DNA of 64,000 nt from Gelidibacter japonicus (GCF_010725055.1 NZ_BJKB01000001.1:124001-188000), one strand, 5' to 3'; shown: positions 1-9,407, counted from the stretch's first letter. The notes: generated by a model from the letters alone, not told the origin. Made by a program: numbers and translations.

Positions 1-44
1 TTCGAAGATACTTAGATGAGAACCATTAACCATAGTTCAACCGT

Positions 45-1079
45 TTACTTTGGTAAGCCATGCAGTTTTTGCTCGTATAGTCTTATATACTCTGAAGAAA
101 TCGATTCAACAGAAAATCGTTTTACAGCATCCTTCCTCACAGTTTCCAAATTAACTTCATTCAATCTGTTAACAGCATCGGCCATGCCGTTCACATCTTC
201 AACTATAAATCCATTGATTCCAGATTTAACAACTTCTGGCACTGAGCCTCTATTAAAGCCGATGACAGGAACCCCACAAGCCAGTGCCTCTGCCATGACA
301 ATTCCAAAAGGTTCTTCCCATTTAATTGGAAAAAGAAAGGCTTTAGATTTCTGAAACAGCTCTAATTTTTTATCATCATTGATAGGGCCGACATAGCTTA
401 TCAAATGATTATCCAAAAATGGTTTGATAGACAATTCAAAATAATCCTCAAAGCCACTAGAGATATTTCCAGCAATCACCAACTTTTCTTGCGTCATAAG
501 TGCTACCTCAATAGCTTCTTTAGTCCCTTTTACATTTTCTATACGTCCCAAAAAAAATAAAATCTCCTTCTTCACGTCATTATTTGGAACAAAAAAATTG
601 GTGTTCGTGAAATTATGAATTGCTGTACACTTAGGTCTAATTGGATGGTTTTTAATCATGTGCTCACCACAAGAGGTAAATGAAAGTTTTTTACCAGCAA
701 TTTTGCTAGCCATGACACTTGATTTTTCACTTATTTCACGTTGGTAAGATTGAATGACAGGAATCTTAGCAATTAAAAAAGAAGGATATAAATAAAGCAG
801 GCGACTAAAGCTATGGATGATGTCGGGCTTAATTTCTCTAACTACTTTCGTAAGATATAGAGTATTACTTAAAACATTAAGAATGCCCCTAGAATGTAAC
901 TTTGGCCATCCAAAAAGTTTCACTATATTCTTGTTTTTCGAATCTGGATGGGCAACCAAATACACTTCATGTCCTTGATTGCTAAATGCTGTTATTAAGC
1001 CATCTACTATTCTTTCTATACCTCCATAGTTGGTAGGAGGAACAGGTATCTCGGGATCTACTGTTAAAAGAATTCTCAT
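45..1079 (-). CDS. GT4-family glycosyltransferase
   Basis: This 344-residue protein has the GT-B layout of glycosyltransferase family 4. The N-terminal donor/acceptor domain opens with MRILLTVDPEIP and carries the loop YGGIERI near residues 18-24. The C-terminal GT1 domain has the E-x7-E signature (EPFGIVMAE) near residue 256, followed by ACGVPVIG and a GSVPEVV segment that contacts the nucleotide in family members. It probably adds one sugar to the lipid-linked surface glycan at the cytoplasmic membrane. It is the last complete minus-strand gene of the glycan locus before the left edge, 189 bp after the preceding glycosyltransferase gene. Donor and acceptor cannot be told from sequence. Length is normal and nothing is missing. 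Confidence 0.88.
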   Translation of the reverse strand: MRILLTVDPEIPVPPTNYGGIERIVDGLITAFSNQGHEVYLVAHPDSKNKNIVKLFGWPKLHSRGILNVLSNTLYLTKVVREIKPDIIHSFSRLLYLYPSFLIAKIPVIQSYQREISEKSSVMASKIAGKKLSFTSCGEHMIKNHPIRPKCTAIHNFTNTNFFVPNNDVKKEILFFLGRIENVKGTKEAIEVALMTQEKLVIAGNISSGFEDYFELSIKPFLDNHLISYVGPINDDKKLELFQKSKAFLFPIKWEEPFGIVMAEALACGVPVIGFNRGSVPEVVKSGINGFIVEDVNGMADAVNRLNEVNLETVRKDAVKRFSVESISSEYIRLYEQKLHGLPK

Positions 1080-1268
1080 ATCATTATTTTAAAGCAACTT
1101 AATTAATTACGTTAACTTTAGTTGGCAGAATACATTCCTTAAAAATTACTGCTATGTGTTTTGATTATAGAAATTATGCTGAGAGCTAACACTTTCTTCC
1201 TAAAGTTCATTGCTATTTATCTTAACATTGTGCCTTTATAAAAAGGATTTCATCAAAGTATTCTCAAC

Positions 1269-2369
1269 TCAATTTAAGATTTTCAAAACATTATTATCAT
1301 AGCTATTTTTGTTGGCAAAGGCCTTTCTTTTTTCAAATAGCGAGATGTTGGATATATTATCCCAATCTTTTATTTGTTGACCAAAGAATTCAGGAAAGCG
1401 CGAGTTATCAAATGTAGTCAACATTGGAAAGAGGTTTTCATTATCATACATACTAATCCTCGTGGAAATTATGGGTTTTCCTGTAGACAGATATTCCATG
1501 ATTTTATGGGAATTCGAACATTCATTCTTGTCAAACTTATAATCATAGCACACTAAAAAGGCATCAATATTTTGATATGCTGCAGCCAGTTCTTCAGGTG
1601 TTACAATACCATGGAGCACACAATTTTCACTCTGACTTAAAAAATCAATAAATTCATAAGTATCTGGAGACGTGTCCACCCCAAGATTCGTATCGGCTGT
1701 TTCATACGCGCCATAAAAATGGAACTGCAGCTCTGAATGATTTGAAACGATTTTCTTTAGGACCAACTTATCCAAAATGGGACCTATAAGCAAATTACCT
1801 ACATACGCAATGTGTTTTGGTTTTGAAACCTCCTTATACTTGTAATCCTTTTGTGAGAAAAAGGGACTGAGACCATGATGCAACAATTTCTTAGATGAAA
1901 AATTGGGAAAGGCTCGAAGGATTACTGGAGAAATCGATATTAGTTCATCAAAACCATTATAAGCTTCTCTATACTTAACATTCACTTGATCTACCGGAAA
2001 AAAGATAGTACGCTTTGCATTAAATAAAGAAAGATCTGTAAAAACACCATTACAATCAAATGAAATCAAGAAATCCAACTTCGGATGCTTTTTAGTCCAA
2101 GATTTGATCTTTAGAGCCAAAATAACGTGATATAAAAATCTAAAATGAAATCTAAATTTGTTGACGTAGTTTGAAATATTGATATTGGTAAGCACAATAT
2201 TCTTGTGGTCAATGCAAATCTCATCGGTGGGGCTTTTACCCTGAACATTCAAATTTAGAAAGTACACGTTCGCACCCATTTCAGCAAGTGCCAAGGCATA
2301 GTGATGTTTAGATATTTTAGACTTTCCCCAGGGTTCAGGAGAAATAATTAAAACATTCTGATTGGACAT
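1269..2369 (-). CDS. putative glycosyltransferase (GT-B fold)
   Basis: A 366-residue protein whose body begins VLIISPEPWG, typical of the first beta-strand and loop of GT-B glycosyltransferases. The second half has AYVGNLL near the domain junction and, near residues 260-300, the pattern LHGIVTPEELAAAY...KIMEYLSTGKPIIST, which corresponds to the GT1/GT4 acceptor-side helix and nucleotide loop. An upstream ATG would extend the protein by ten residues into the preceding amidotransferase gene. The internal Met (MSNQNV) is preferred because it leaves a 4-bp gap after that gene's stop. It probably acts on the same glycan as its neighbours. Sugar specificity is unknown. Confidence 0.8.
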   Translation of the reverse strand: MSNQNVLIISPEPWGKSKISKHHYALALAEMGANVYFLNLNVQGKSPTDEICIDHKNIVLTNINISNYVNKFRFHFRFLYHVILALKIKSWTKKHPKLDFLISFDCNGVFTDLSLFNAKRTIFFPVDQVNVKYREAYNGFDELISISPVILRAFPNFSSKKLLHHGLSPFFSQKDYKYKEVSKPKHIAYVGNLLIGPILDKLVLKKIVSNHSELQFHFYGAYETADTNLGVDTSPDTYEFIDFLSQSENCVLHGIVTPEELAAAYQNIDAFLVCYDYKFDKNECSNSHKIMEYLSTGKPIISTRISMYDNENLFPMLTTFDNSRFPEFFGQQIKDWDNISNISLFEKRKAFANKNSYDNNVLKILN

Positions 2370-2373
2370 ATAG

Positions 2374-3540
2374 TTATTTAAACAGTTTTCTAAACGCACT
2401 TGTACTCTCTAAAAGAGTGATATAACGTTTTTTGAGTTTCTCATTAGTACCATAAAACTCATGAGACACTGGCGGTTTTTTCATGATATCTTCGAAAGCA
2501 TCAACAGAGAGATTAAGTTTTTTTAGCACATATTCCTTATCTATGACTAATTGTGCTTCATCATAAATAGGAGTTTGCAACTCAGTTAGAGCCTCCTCTC
2601 TGGTGATTTGACCAGAACATATCAAAGTGCTCAAATGGGCTTTCCTTTTGTCCACACCAAATTTTTCTGGTAAAATATGATTTTGATAGAATTTTGTCCA
2701 AAGCGATTCGCAATGTTTTCCACCGTAATCACGCCAATCAAACTCCTTAACTATAGTAGCTATAGCATCTTGCTTATTATAATCTACAAAATCTAAAATA
2801 GAAATTGGAACTAATTTTTTAAAACCAGTATATTTAATTAATTTCCTAAATGGAACCCTTGGATAAGTATCCAACTTAATATGGCCAAATTGTTTATGTA
2901 TGTTTTTAAGATTCGTATAATCCAATTTGGTATAAATCCAGGCCTTTGGCAAGATAAATTCAGTGACTATGTTGGTACCACTAATGATATAATCAATATC
3001 AAATTTTGATGCAAGCTTAAACATTGTGGCCTGAATGGCGTGGTCTGACACTACTTCTATGTCAATAACAGAAGCATGAAGATATGACAATTGCAAATCC
3101 CTAAACTCTTCCCAATTAACTACTATAGTATGTAAATCAAATCCGGTGTTTTCAATAATGCTATTGACGTTGTGCACGGCCAATTCTGAGTTCCAGCCAT
3201 TATCAAAATGTACAGCTAAAGGTCGTAGTCCATATTGCTGGACCAGATATGCAACATAGCTGCTATCGACCCCGCCACTTAGGCCAATTAGACAATCATA
3301 TTTCTTCCCTTTTCCATTGGCTTTAATTTCAGCGATGTTCTTTTCTAAAACTTGCGTACGCTTTGGTTCTTCCAATAAATCGTTTTCAGCAGCTTTTTGA
3401 TACTCATAATAATGGTTGGAGATACCATTGCTATCAAATGTTATCCTTGGATCGGTTGTATCCATGACTGTTTTTGTACACATCTGGTAGGGTACTTCGT
3501 CAAACAGATTTGGATGGTATTTACTATTTTTTATTATCAT
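2374..3540 (-). CDS. N-acetyl sugar amidotransferase (WbpG/PtmG-like)
   Basis: 388 residues, with the PP-loop ATP pyrophosphatase motif SGGVDSS at 88-94 after a KYDCLIGL strand. This is the layout of the WbpG/PseA/PtmG family, which adenylates an N-acetyl group and replaces its oxygen with ammonia to give an acetamidino sugar. The following HisF-like and HisH-like genes on the same strand are the expected ammonia-supplying partners, and the genes overlap by 4 bp (3537-3540). The N-terminal region where relatives known to me carry two CxxC pairs reads CTKT (21-24) and SNHY (41-44) here, so three of the four cysteines are absent. The substrate is probably the legionaminic-type acid or an N-acetyl sugar of the repeat unit; this is inference. 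Confidence 0.87.
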   Translation of the reverse strand: MIIKNSKYHPNLFDEVPYQMCTKTVMDTTDPRITFDSNGISNHYYEYQKAAENDLLEEPKRTQVLEKNIAEIKANGKGKKYDCLIGLSGGVDSSYVAYLVQQYGLRPLAVHFDNGWNSELAVHNVNSIIENTGFDLHTIVVNWEEFRDLQLSYLHASVIDIEVVSDHAIQATMFKLASKFDIDYIISGTNIVTEFILPKAWIYTKLDYTNLKNIHKQFGHIKLDTYPRVPFRKLIKYTGFKKLVPISILDFVDYNKQDAIATIVKEFDWRDYGGKHCESLWTKFYQNHILPEKFGVDKRKAHLSTLICSGQITREEALTELQTPIYDEAQLVIDKEYVLKKLNLSVDAFEDIMKKPPVSHEFYGTNEKLKKRYITLLESTSAFRKLFK

Positions 3541-4313
3541 TTTATTTTGGTAAAAACATTATTTATTAAAACATTGGGTTTAGGGTAATTAATCATCACG
3601 CCTCTTTGTTTTGATGCATAAACAAACAAACTTCCGGCTGCAACGGCAGATGCACCAGCATTATTGACCACATTCACAAAATCATCCAAATGAGACGCAC
3701 CACCACAGGCCACTACAGGAATGTTGACAGCTGCAGTTACTTTTTCAACGAGAGCAGTATCAAAACCCTCATAGGTTCCGTCTCTATCAATGGCCATTAA
3801 AATAAGTTCTCCAGCTCCTGCCTGTTCTGCCTGTTTGGCAAATTCAACTGGGCTCAACTGTGTTTTTTTTGATCCGTTCTGCAAATATACCTTATAGTTT
3901 CCTAACCAATCTTTTTTAACATCAATAGAAACAACAGCGCTCTGACTACCGAATTGTTCTGAAATTTGAGAGATCAAATCAAGTTTTTTAAAGGCTGTCG
4001 TGTTGAGAATCACTTTCTCTGCACCCTCATAAAGTATTTCTTTTACCTCTTCTATCGTCGTGATACCACCTCCGTAGGATAATGGCATAAAAGCTTCTCC
4101 AGCTATTTCCCTAATTTGTGAAATATTAGGGGCTCGTTTTTCTTTTGTGGCGGAGATATCCAGAATAACTATTTCATCAACTTCCTTCTCATTGAATATT
4201 TTAACGGCATTAATAGGATCACCAATATACTGATGGTTTTTAAATTTAATTGACTTTACAAGGCCACCATTTTGAATTAATAATATAGGTATAACTCTAA
4301 TGCGTCTCATCAA
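3537..4313 (-). CDS. hisF2: HisF-like amidotransferase cyclase subunit (HisF2)
   Basis: A 258-residue (beta/alpha)8 protein homologous to imidazole-glycerol-phosphate synthase HisF, with GGG(I) in LSYGGGITT, SIDVK, AIDRDGT and CGGAS at the expected barrel strands. The catalytic aspartate of strand 1 (Asp11 of the Thermotoga enzyme, in CLDVKDG) is replaced: the segment reads ILLIQNG, with Leu12 at that place. The second catalytic Asp (SIDVK) is kept. This fits the HisF paralogues of lipopolysaccharide loci, which channel ammonia from HisH2 to WbpG rather than make histidine. No other his genes are nearby. It overlaps both neighbours by 4 bp, so translation is probably coupled. Confidence 0.88.
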   Translation of the reverse strand: MMRRIRVIPILLIQNGGLVKSIKFKNHQYIGDPINAVKIFNEKEVDEIVILDISATKEKRAPNISQIREIAGEAFMPLSYGGGITTIEEVKEILYEGAEKVILNTTAFKKLDLISQISEQFGSQSAVVSIDVKKDWLGNYKVYLQNGSKKTQLSPVEFAKQAEQAGAGELILMAIDRDGTYEGFDTALVEKVTAAVNIPVVACGGASHLDDFVNVVNNAGASAVAAGSLFVYASKQRGVMINYPKPNVLINNVFTKIK

Positions 4314-4930
4314 TAGTTGTTTATAAAATTACGCAATAATTGCATACCATATTTATGACTCTTTTCCGGATGAAACTGCATGCCAATTATATTGTTTTTT
4401 ATAATACCTGCGGTAAACTCATGTCCATAAGTTGCAGTCACTGCTATATCTTCTGCATGATTACAAGCCATATGGTAGGTGTGTACAAAATAGAATCGTG
4501 AATCTGTTGGCATATCTCTAAATAAAGGCACGTCTTGTTTAAAGGTAACATCAGTCCAACCCATATTTGGGATTTTTAAATTACTGGGTAATTTGCTTTT
4601 ATCAAATCGCACAGTTTCCGCGTCAATCCATCCCAGACCTTTTTCCTTTCCTTCTTCACTCCCGTTAGTCATTAATTGTGCGCCGAGACATATTCCTAAA
4701 ATTGGTACCTTATCGTCTAAAACTCTTTGATTGAGGACCTCCGTCAAACCGGAAGATTTCAACTGTTTCATGCCATAATCAAAATGACCAACTCCAGGCA
4801 GTATCAGTTTGGAGGCGTTTTGAATATCTTCAACCCGTCCAGAAATAATAGCATCAGCATATCCTGCCTTCTTTAACATCTTTTGTATTGAAGTTATATT
4901 ACCTACCTTATAATCAATTATAGTAATCAT
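4310..4930 (-). CDS. hisH2: HisH-like glutamine amidotransferase (HisH2)
   Basis: A 206-residue class I glutamine amidotransferase of the HisH type. The nucleophile is Cys81 in GICLGAQ, and the other triad members are His187 and Glu189 in QFHPEKS. PGVGHF near residue 45 is the HisH substrate loop. It hydrolyses glutamine and delivers ammonia through the HisF2 barrel to the WbpG-like enzyme. The gene overlaps hisF2 by 4 bp and the flippase gene upstream by 4 bp, giving a tight block wzx-hisH2-hisF2-wbpG. The paralogue set in surface-glycan loci is established knowledge. The assignment to glycan amidination rather than histidine synthesis rests on this neighbourhood. Confidence 0.9.
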   Translation of the reverse strand: MITIIDYKVGNITSIQKMLKKAGYADAIISGRVEDIQNASKLILPGVGHFDYGMKQLKSSGLTEVLNQRVLDDKVPILGICLGAQLMTNGSEEGKEKGLGWIDAETVRFDKSKLPSNLKIPNMGWTDVTFKQDVPLFRDMPTDSRFYFVHTYHMACNHAEDIAVTATYGHEFTAGIIKNNIIGMQFHPEKSHKYGMQLLRNFINNY

Positions 4931-6351
4931 AATTCAATACTATTTAACTTATTCTTGTTACTTATGAAATAGATGATAAATGAAATGATTATTACTAACG
5001 TCACAAATGATTTTAGGAATATAGAGATATCCTTCAAAATATAAACAGTTACTAAACTCATCAAAATCAAGAGTAACCATCTTATGGGGTAGTAGTTTAA
5101 TTTATTGTTTTGCTTATAATCTTTCAAGTAGAATCCAGCGAAACCAATATATAACAAACTAATGAATGTTGTAATTGCAGCAGCTTCAAAACCGTAAATA
5201 GGAATAAATATTAAGTTCAAGCCTACGTTTAAAACCCCACCTATAGTAGACACTTTCCATAATTGATTTGTTTTTTCTAAATAGAATAATTTGTTGATAG
5301 ATGCCCAATACATTGGTCGGTAGGAATATCCCATAATTATAATAATCGCAATATAGTATACGCTACTTAACTCTTCATTACTAATTAATATATTGAAAAT
5401 CTCTTTCGCCCATAATGAAGCTGTAAAAGAAAGTAATATAAAACCTATCTGTAAAAAAAAAGTTAGGTCTCTGGCTTGGTTTTCGGCTTCAGGATTTTCC
5501 TTACTGAATAATTTCGTGTAATAGGGACCAACAGCCATGCCTACAGCTGTTCCGAATATTTCAAAGTAATTTCCGATGATGTATGCCATATTATATTTAC
5601 CAATATTATTAATGGATACATTTAATTGATCCATTACCAAACGGTCGGAAGAATTAAGTAAATAGGCTGAGTAATTATGAGGTAAAGTTGGCAGACCAAT
5701 CTTAAGTGCATTTTTTACAAACGACTTTTTTAAACTAAAAATAGGATACAATTTTAATTGAACCATAATTGGCCAAAAATATGAACAAAACATAATAAAG
5801 GCGCCCGCTGCGGCTGAGTAATACCAGCCCATATAACCTATTTTTAAAATTACAATACAATAATAGCTGATAATAATGGTAGCTGTGCCTGTGATAGCTG
5901 TTGTTATAAATATTCTTTGTGGCTTCTGGGCTATTTGAAAATATCTACCTCCTAAAGAATTCACCACAGAAAACAGGTAATTTGGAATAACCAACAGAAC
6001 TATTAATAAAGTCTTATTACTCCCCACTTCTTCAGGAATAATTAAATATAAAATAATGATGTAAATTAGAGTAAATAGCTGTTTCCATAAATATAAAATG
6101 CCACTATATCTTCTCCAGTAATTTTTCCATCGGTTTGGTTTTTTAAAAAACGAATTGACTAATAACACATCCAAACCTAAGGATTGCAACCCCATTAATA
6201 AACCGTTATATGCCATTATAGTACCGTAGACACCATAATCCAATGGCGTAAGATATTTGGTGATAATTGGCAGTAAAACAATATTAGCCAGTTTTGGTAT
6301 TTGTGGCCCTAATGCATAAAGGATTGTGTGGGATAATAATTTTTTTAACAT
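4927..6351 (-). CDS. wzx: polysaccharide flippase (Wzx, MOP superfamily)
   Basis: 474 residues, almost wholly hydrophobic, with about 12-14 predicted membrane helices separated by short loops. It begins LSHTILYALGPQIPKLANIVLLPIITKYLTP-type sequence, as in many MOP-family O-antigen flippases (the N-terminal helix plus TKYLTPLDYGVYG). It should move the undecaprenyl-linked repeat unit across the inner membrane. It is the only membrane transporter in the glycan block. No Wzy-like polymerase with a large periplasmic loop is present in the window. It overlaps hisH2 by 4 bp and abuts the acetyltransferase gene (1-bp overlap at 6351). Base composition is very AT-rich, as is usual for wzx. Confidence 0.9.
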   Translation of the reverse strand: MLKKLLSHTILYALGPQIPKLANIVLLPIITKYLTPLDYGVYGTIMAYNGLLMGLQSLGLDVLLVNSFFKKPNRWKNYWRRYSGILYLWKQLFTLIYIIILYLIIPEEVGSNKTLLIVLLVIPNYLFSVVNSLGGRYFQIAQKPQRIFITTAITGTATIIISYYCIVILKIGYMGWYYSAAAGAFIMFCSYFWPIMVQLKLYPIFSLKKSFVKNALKIGLPTLPHNYSAYLLNSSDRLVMDQLNVSINNIGKYNMAYIIGNYFEIFGTAVGMAVGPYYTKLFSKENPEAENQARDLTFFLQIGFILLSFTASLWAKEIFNILISNEELSSVYYIAIIIIMGYSYRPMYWASINKLFYLEKTNQLWKVSTIGGVLNVGLNLIFIPIYGFEAAAITTFISLLYIGFAGFYLKDYKQNNKLNYYPIRWLLLILMSLVTVYILKDISIFLKSFVTLVIIISFIIYFISNKNKLNSIEL

Positions 6352-6857
6352 TAAAGAATGTTTTTATTCCTGATAAATTTGGCAGGAACACCTCCAACAA
6401 TTGTCATGGGTTCTACATCCTTAGTGACTACTGAATTGGCACCTATAATTGCATTATTACCAATGGAAATTCCAGGATTAATAAAAACATTTGCACCAAT
6501 CCAAACAAAATCACCAATGGTAACATTCTCTAATTTATTTTTATTCGATATTGAAAAGTCTTGATCAGGAATTTTACTTTGCTTGTAAATGCGAACATTA
6601 TGACTGATACTGCAATTGTTTCCAATTGAAACTATACAACCCTGAGAGGACTGGATAGTGGATAACTCCCCGATATAGAATCCATCTCCACATTGAATCT
6701 TACCATCACCATAAAATAATATGTTATCTCCATTAAATCTAAAGTTTTCGGAAATGTTGTATTTTCTTCTATAGGAATCATATTTATTTTTTTGACTGAG
6801 AAATTTACCGTTCTCATATATCCTTAAATAAATTCTATTTATAAATGTTTTAATCAT
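6351..6857 (-). CDS. hexapeptide-repeat acyltransferase
   Basis: 168 residues. From about residue 55 the protein is built of left-handed beta-helix hexapeptide repeats (GDGFYIGELSTI, SIGNNCSISHNV, TIGDFVWIGANV, SIGNNAIIGANS), ending in the standard VTKDVEPMTIVGGVPAKFI cap found in maltose/galactoside O-acetyltransferases (LbH_MAT-like). It probably O-acetylates (or N-acetylates) a sugar of the surface glycan, using acetyl-CoA. It starts inside the end of the upstream 578-residue gene (8-bp overlap, 6850-6857) and runs into wzx, so it belongs to one transcript. The acceptor cannot be deduced. Confidence 0.82.
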   Translation of the reverse strand: MIKTFINRIYLRIYENGKFLSQKNKYDSYRRKYNISENFRFNGDNILFYGDGKIQCGDGFYIGELSTIQSSQGCIVSIGNNCSISHNVRIYKQSKIPDQDFSISNKNKLENVTIGDFVWIGANVFINPGISIGNNAIIGANSVVTKDVEPMTIVGGVPAKFIRNKNIL

Positions 6858-8586
6858 TTTGATTTACAAATTCTCGCCATTTATTATTATTGACTTCTAT
6901 AAAATCGTCTTTATATTCCTTATCATTTGGCACATTCTCCAATTTAAGAAACAAATGATTTAGCTCTTCACTGTTCTTAACATTAAATATGTAATTGCTC
7001 TGAATGTTGTTTGAACCAATCCATCTATTGGTAATTAATCTTACAACTTTGTTTTTAGTAATTAATGCATCTAAAAAAACCGTGGAATGAGCACTCGTTA
7101 ATATTAAATCAGCCATCCTAAAATCGTCGATTAGGCTTTTCTCACTACTTATGATATATTCAGTGTCTTTAAGTACTTCAAATACATCTTTAATACTAAT
7201 GTGCCCTCCTGGGTGTAATCTAATTGTTAGTTTAATATTAGGAAGTGTTACCCTATTTTTAATTATATTCCATTCAGCGATGAAGCAATCTAATGTCGTT
7301 AAACACCATAAAATATTTTTAATAGTAATTGATCCTTCTTTATGCTCAACTGTTTTTTCTGAATTTATATATTTAGGATTCCCTAAAGACAGAATATAGT
7401 CATTGTTTAAGCTATTATTTTGTTTGAACATTTCTCTATAGTAGTTTCCCCAAACAATAAATTTATTAGGCAATGGAAGTCCAGCCTCAATTTCTTTATC
7501 AGTTATCATATAGACGGTATGTACTTCGCTAAAGTTACCATGCTGAATACCATAAGAATACGCGTTATGGTTTTGAGAATGCTTAATTGCGTTACTAATG
7601 GTTTTACCATAAGGATATAATTCATCTGAATACAGAAACGCAGCATTTTGGGCTTTAAAAAAATTACCTAACCATACATGTAAAAAAACTAAGTCACTTT
7701 TGTTTTGTAATGTTGCTAATAAATCTTCTTTTAAAAAGTCAAGTGTAAAATCAATGCCATCTATTTTAATTCCATTGAATTTTGCCCTTTTAATCTTATA
7801 AAAAACTTTTAGTATCTTAAATAGTGTACTTGATATTTCAAATAAATTCGGTTTTTTATCAATGAATTCTTGTGGTGTTTCAAGGGCAGGACTGTGTTGA
7901 TGCCGCCATTCTAATACGGGAATAATTGATAGATCTTTACTCTCTAAATTATATAGGTTTTTTAATTCTAAATATTGACCATTATAATCCAGGTTGTTGT
8001 TTAAGGAATTAATTATATAATAATTATTTGAGCTCGCTTTTTTATACTCTTTGTTATTTCGGTAGAGTAAAATTGATTTAATTACAGATAATGAACTTCT
8101 TAAAACACATTTAACATTAGATTTAGTCTCAGTAGGAGATAAAAATAATAACTGAAATGAAATGTCATATTTATATCTAACAAGTAGCTTTCTTATAGAG
8201 TTTTCAGAGCATAAAAGTTCATTAGGTAAAATTAATGTGAGTTGTCGATATTCTTCCTGAATGGTTTCTGAAGAATATTTTAGTAGTGTTAATAATAAAA
8301 AAAAATCTTTCCCCCAATGGTATATTGGGTGCTTACTCCCTGTGTCAGACAACCAGTAAATAGGTAGGCCACTAACGTTATATGATAGGATGTTTTTTTG
8401 AGAAACAATTTGATCAATAAATTCTTTATAAAGATTCAGAGCTTCTTTATATATGTCATCTTGATTATAAAAATCTGAAATATGTAATTTTTTATCTCGA
8501 TTTATGCTGTTTGGAATATCAAGAAGACAATCGTCTTTATTTTCAATAGGAAGATTTCTTATACGGCTTATGTTAATCGTTAGCAT
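6850..8586 (-). CDS. putative GT-B glycosyltransferase, unassigned family
   Basis: A 578-residue, very AT-rich gene that I cannot place in a named family. The N-terminal 250 residues show no motif I recognise. The C-terminal half resembles capsule/sialyl-type GT-B enzymes: YGIQHGNFSE near residue 340, then FIVWGNYYREMF, a strand with SLGNPKY, a basic-proline motif RLHPGG near residue 450 and TSAHSTVFLDAL near 500. An HP motif followed by a Ser-rich motif is characteristic of bacterial sialyltransferase-like GT-B families. Its place directly downstream of the CMP-nonulosonate synthetase makes a nonulosonate (legionaminic-acid) transferase the leading guess. This is inference; a wall/capsule polymer transferase is an alternative. 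Confidence 0.55.
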   Translation of the reverse strand: MLTINISRIRNLPIENKDDCLLDIPNSINRDKKLHISDFYNQDDIYKEALNLYKEFIDQIVSQKNILSYNVSGLPIYWLSDTGSKHPIYHWGKDFFLLLTLLKYSSETIQEEYRQLTLILPNELLCSENSIRKLLVRYKYDISFQLLFLSPTETKSNVKCVLRSSLSVIKSILLYRNNKEYKKASSNNYYIINSLNNNLDYNGQYLELKNLYNLESKDLSIIPVLEWRHQHSPALETPQEFIDKKPNLFEISSTLFKILKVFYKIKRAKFNGIKIDGIDFTLDFLKEDLLATLQNKSDLVFLHVWLGNFFKAQNAAFLYSDELYPYGKTISNAIKHSQNHNAYSYGIQHGNFSEVHTVYMITDKEIEAGLPLPNKFIVWGNYYREMFKQNNSLNNDYILSLGNPKYINSEKTVEHKEGSITIKNILWCLTTLDCFIAEWNIIKNRVTLPNIKLTIRLHPGGHISIKDVFEVLKDTEYIISSEKSLIDDFRMADLILTSAHSTVFLDALITKNKVVRLITNRWIGSNNIQSNYIFNVKNSEELNHLFLKLENVPNDKEYKDDFIEVNNNKWREFVNQND

Positions 8587-8724
8587 GTATAGTCATCTTT
8601 TATATATTTTCAGGATCTAAATAATTACTGCTTAGTCTTTCGGTCATTATTATATTTCAGTGAATTTATATTTAATACCGCGTCCTAAATTAAAACTTGT
8701 TGCAATTAATTCCTTTATTTTTTT

Positions 8725-9405
8725 TTATTTTTTATTTTTCAAAATCAGAAATTCCGCATATTCAAAATCATCAATATAGTCAATATCGATAGATCTATTT
8801 CTAGGCATTATATATGCAAATGAGTTTTCAGTATAATACGTTTTAGATTTCAGCAACTCAAATTTAAATATATATATGGCACCGTTAGGGTAATATGTTG
8901 GTTGTAAATCTTGTCTATTTTGTAGCTTTTCATTTGGTAACGAAATAATTCTTTGATCACTATCAATATTTTTATGCCATGATATAGGATGCATTTCTTG
9001 TGTGTAACTAATAACTGAGTCCGCATTATTTATTTTAAATAATTTAATAGCATTATCAATATCATGACTAGTTCGCAGTGGCGAGGTAGGTTGCAGTACA
9101 ATGAGATTTTCTACGATAATACTTTCCTCTTTACAAATACGATTGATGGTATATAGATAAGTGTCTACCGCTAAAGAATCGTCTTCAGCGAGATATTTTG
9201 GTCTAAGAAAAGGAACTTCGGCACCATATTTCTTAGCAACTTCAGCAATATTCGAATCATCAGTAGAAACAATAACTCTACTCACTAATTTGGATGCCAA
9301 TGCAGCTTCTATAGTATAGGCTATTAAAGGTTTACCACTCAGTAATTTGACATTTTTACCTGGTAATCCTTTTGAATCACCTCGGGCTGGTATTATTACT
9401 ATCAT
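8725..9405 (-). CDS. legF: CMP-N,N'-diacetyllegionaminate synthase-like cytidylyltransferase
   Basis: 226 residues of the NeuA/LegF/PseF cytidylyltransferase family. The nucleotide-binding start is IIPARGDSKGLPGKNV (residues 4-19), followed by GKPLIAYTIEAAL, STDD near 48, LQPTSPLRT near 105 and the C-terminal RSIDIDYIDDFEYAE metal-binding segment. It activates the nonulosonate made by LegI with CTP. It lies 2 bp after the PtmE-like gene and two genes after LegI, which favours legionaminate over sialic acid or Kdo. Relatives acting on sialic or pseudaminic acid are similar in sequence, so the exact sugar is inferred from the LegB/LegC neighbours. Confidence 0.86.
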   Translation of the reverse strand: MIVIIPARGDSKGLPGKNVKLLSGKPLIAYTIEAALASKLVSRVIVSTDDSNIAEVAKKYGAEVPFLRPKYLAEDDSLAVDTYLYTINRICKEESIIVENLIVLQPTSPLRTSHDIDNAIKLFKINNADSVISYTQEMHPISWHKNIDSDQRIISLPNEKLQNRQDLQPTYYPNGAIYIFKFELLKSKTYYTENSFAYIMPRNRSIDIDYIDDFEYAEFLILKNKK

Positions 9406-9407
9406 TT

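Noticed and set aside
3537-4930. HisF and HisH as part of a histidine operon
   Set aside because: No other his gene is nearby, HisF lacks the strand-1 catalytic Asp, and the genes are fused by overlaps to a WbpG-like amidotransferase and a flippase.
8725-9405. KdsB (CMP-Kdo synthetase)
   Set aside because: The LPGKNV start, IDIDYIDDFEYAE ending and LegI/LegB/LegC neighbours fit the NeuA/LegF group better.
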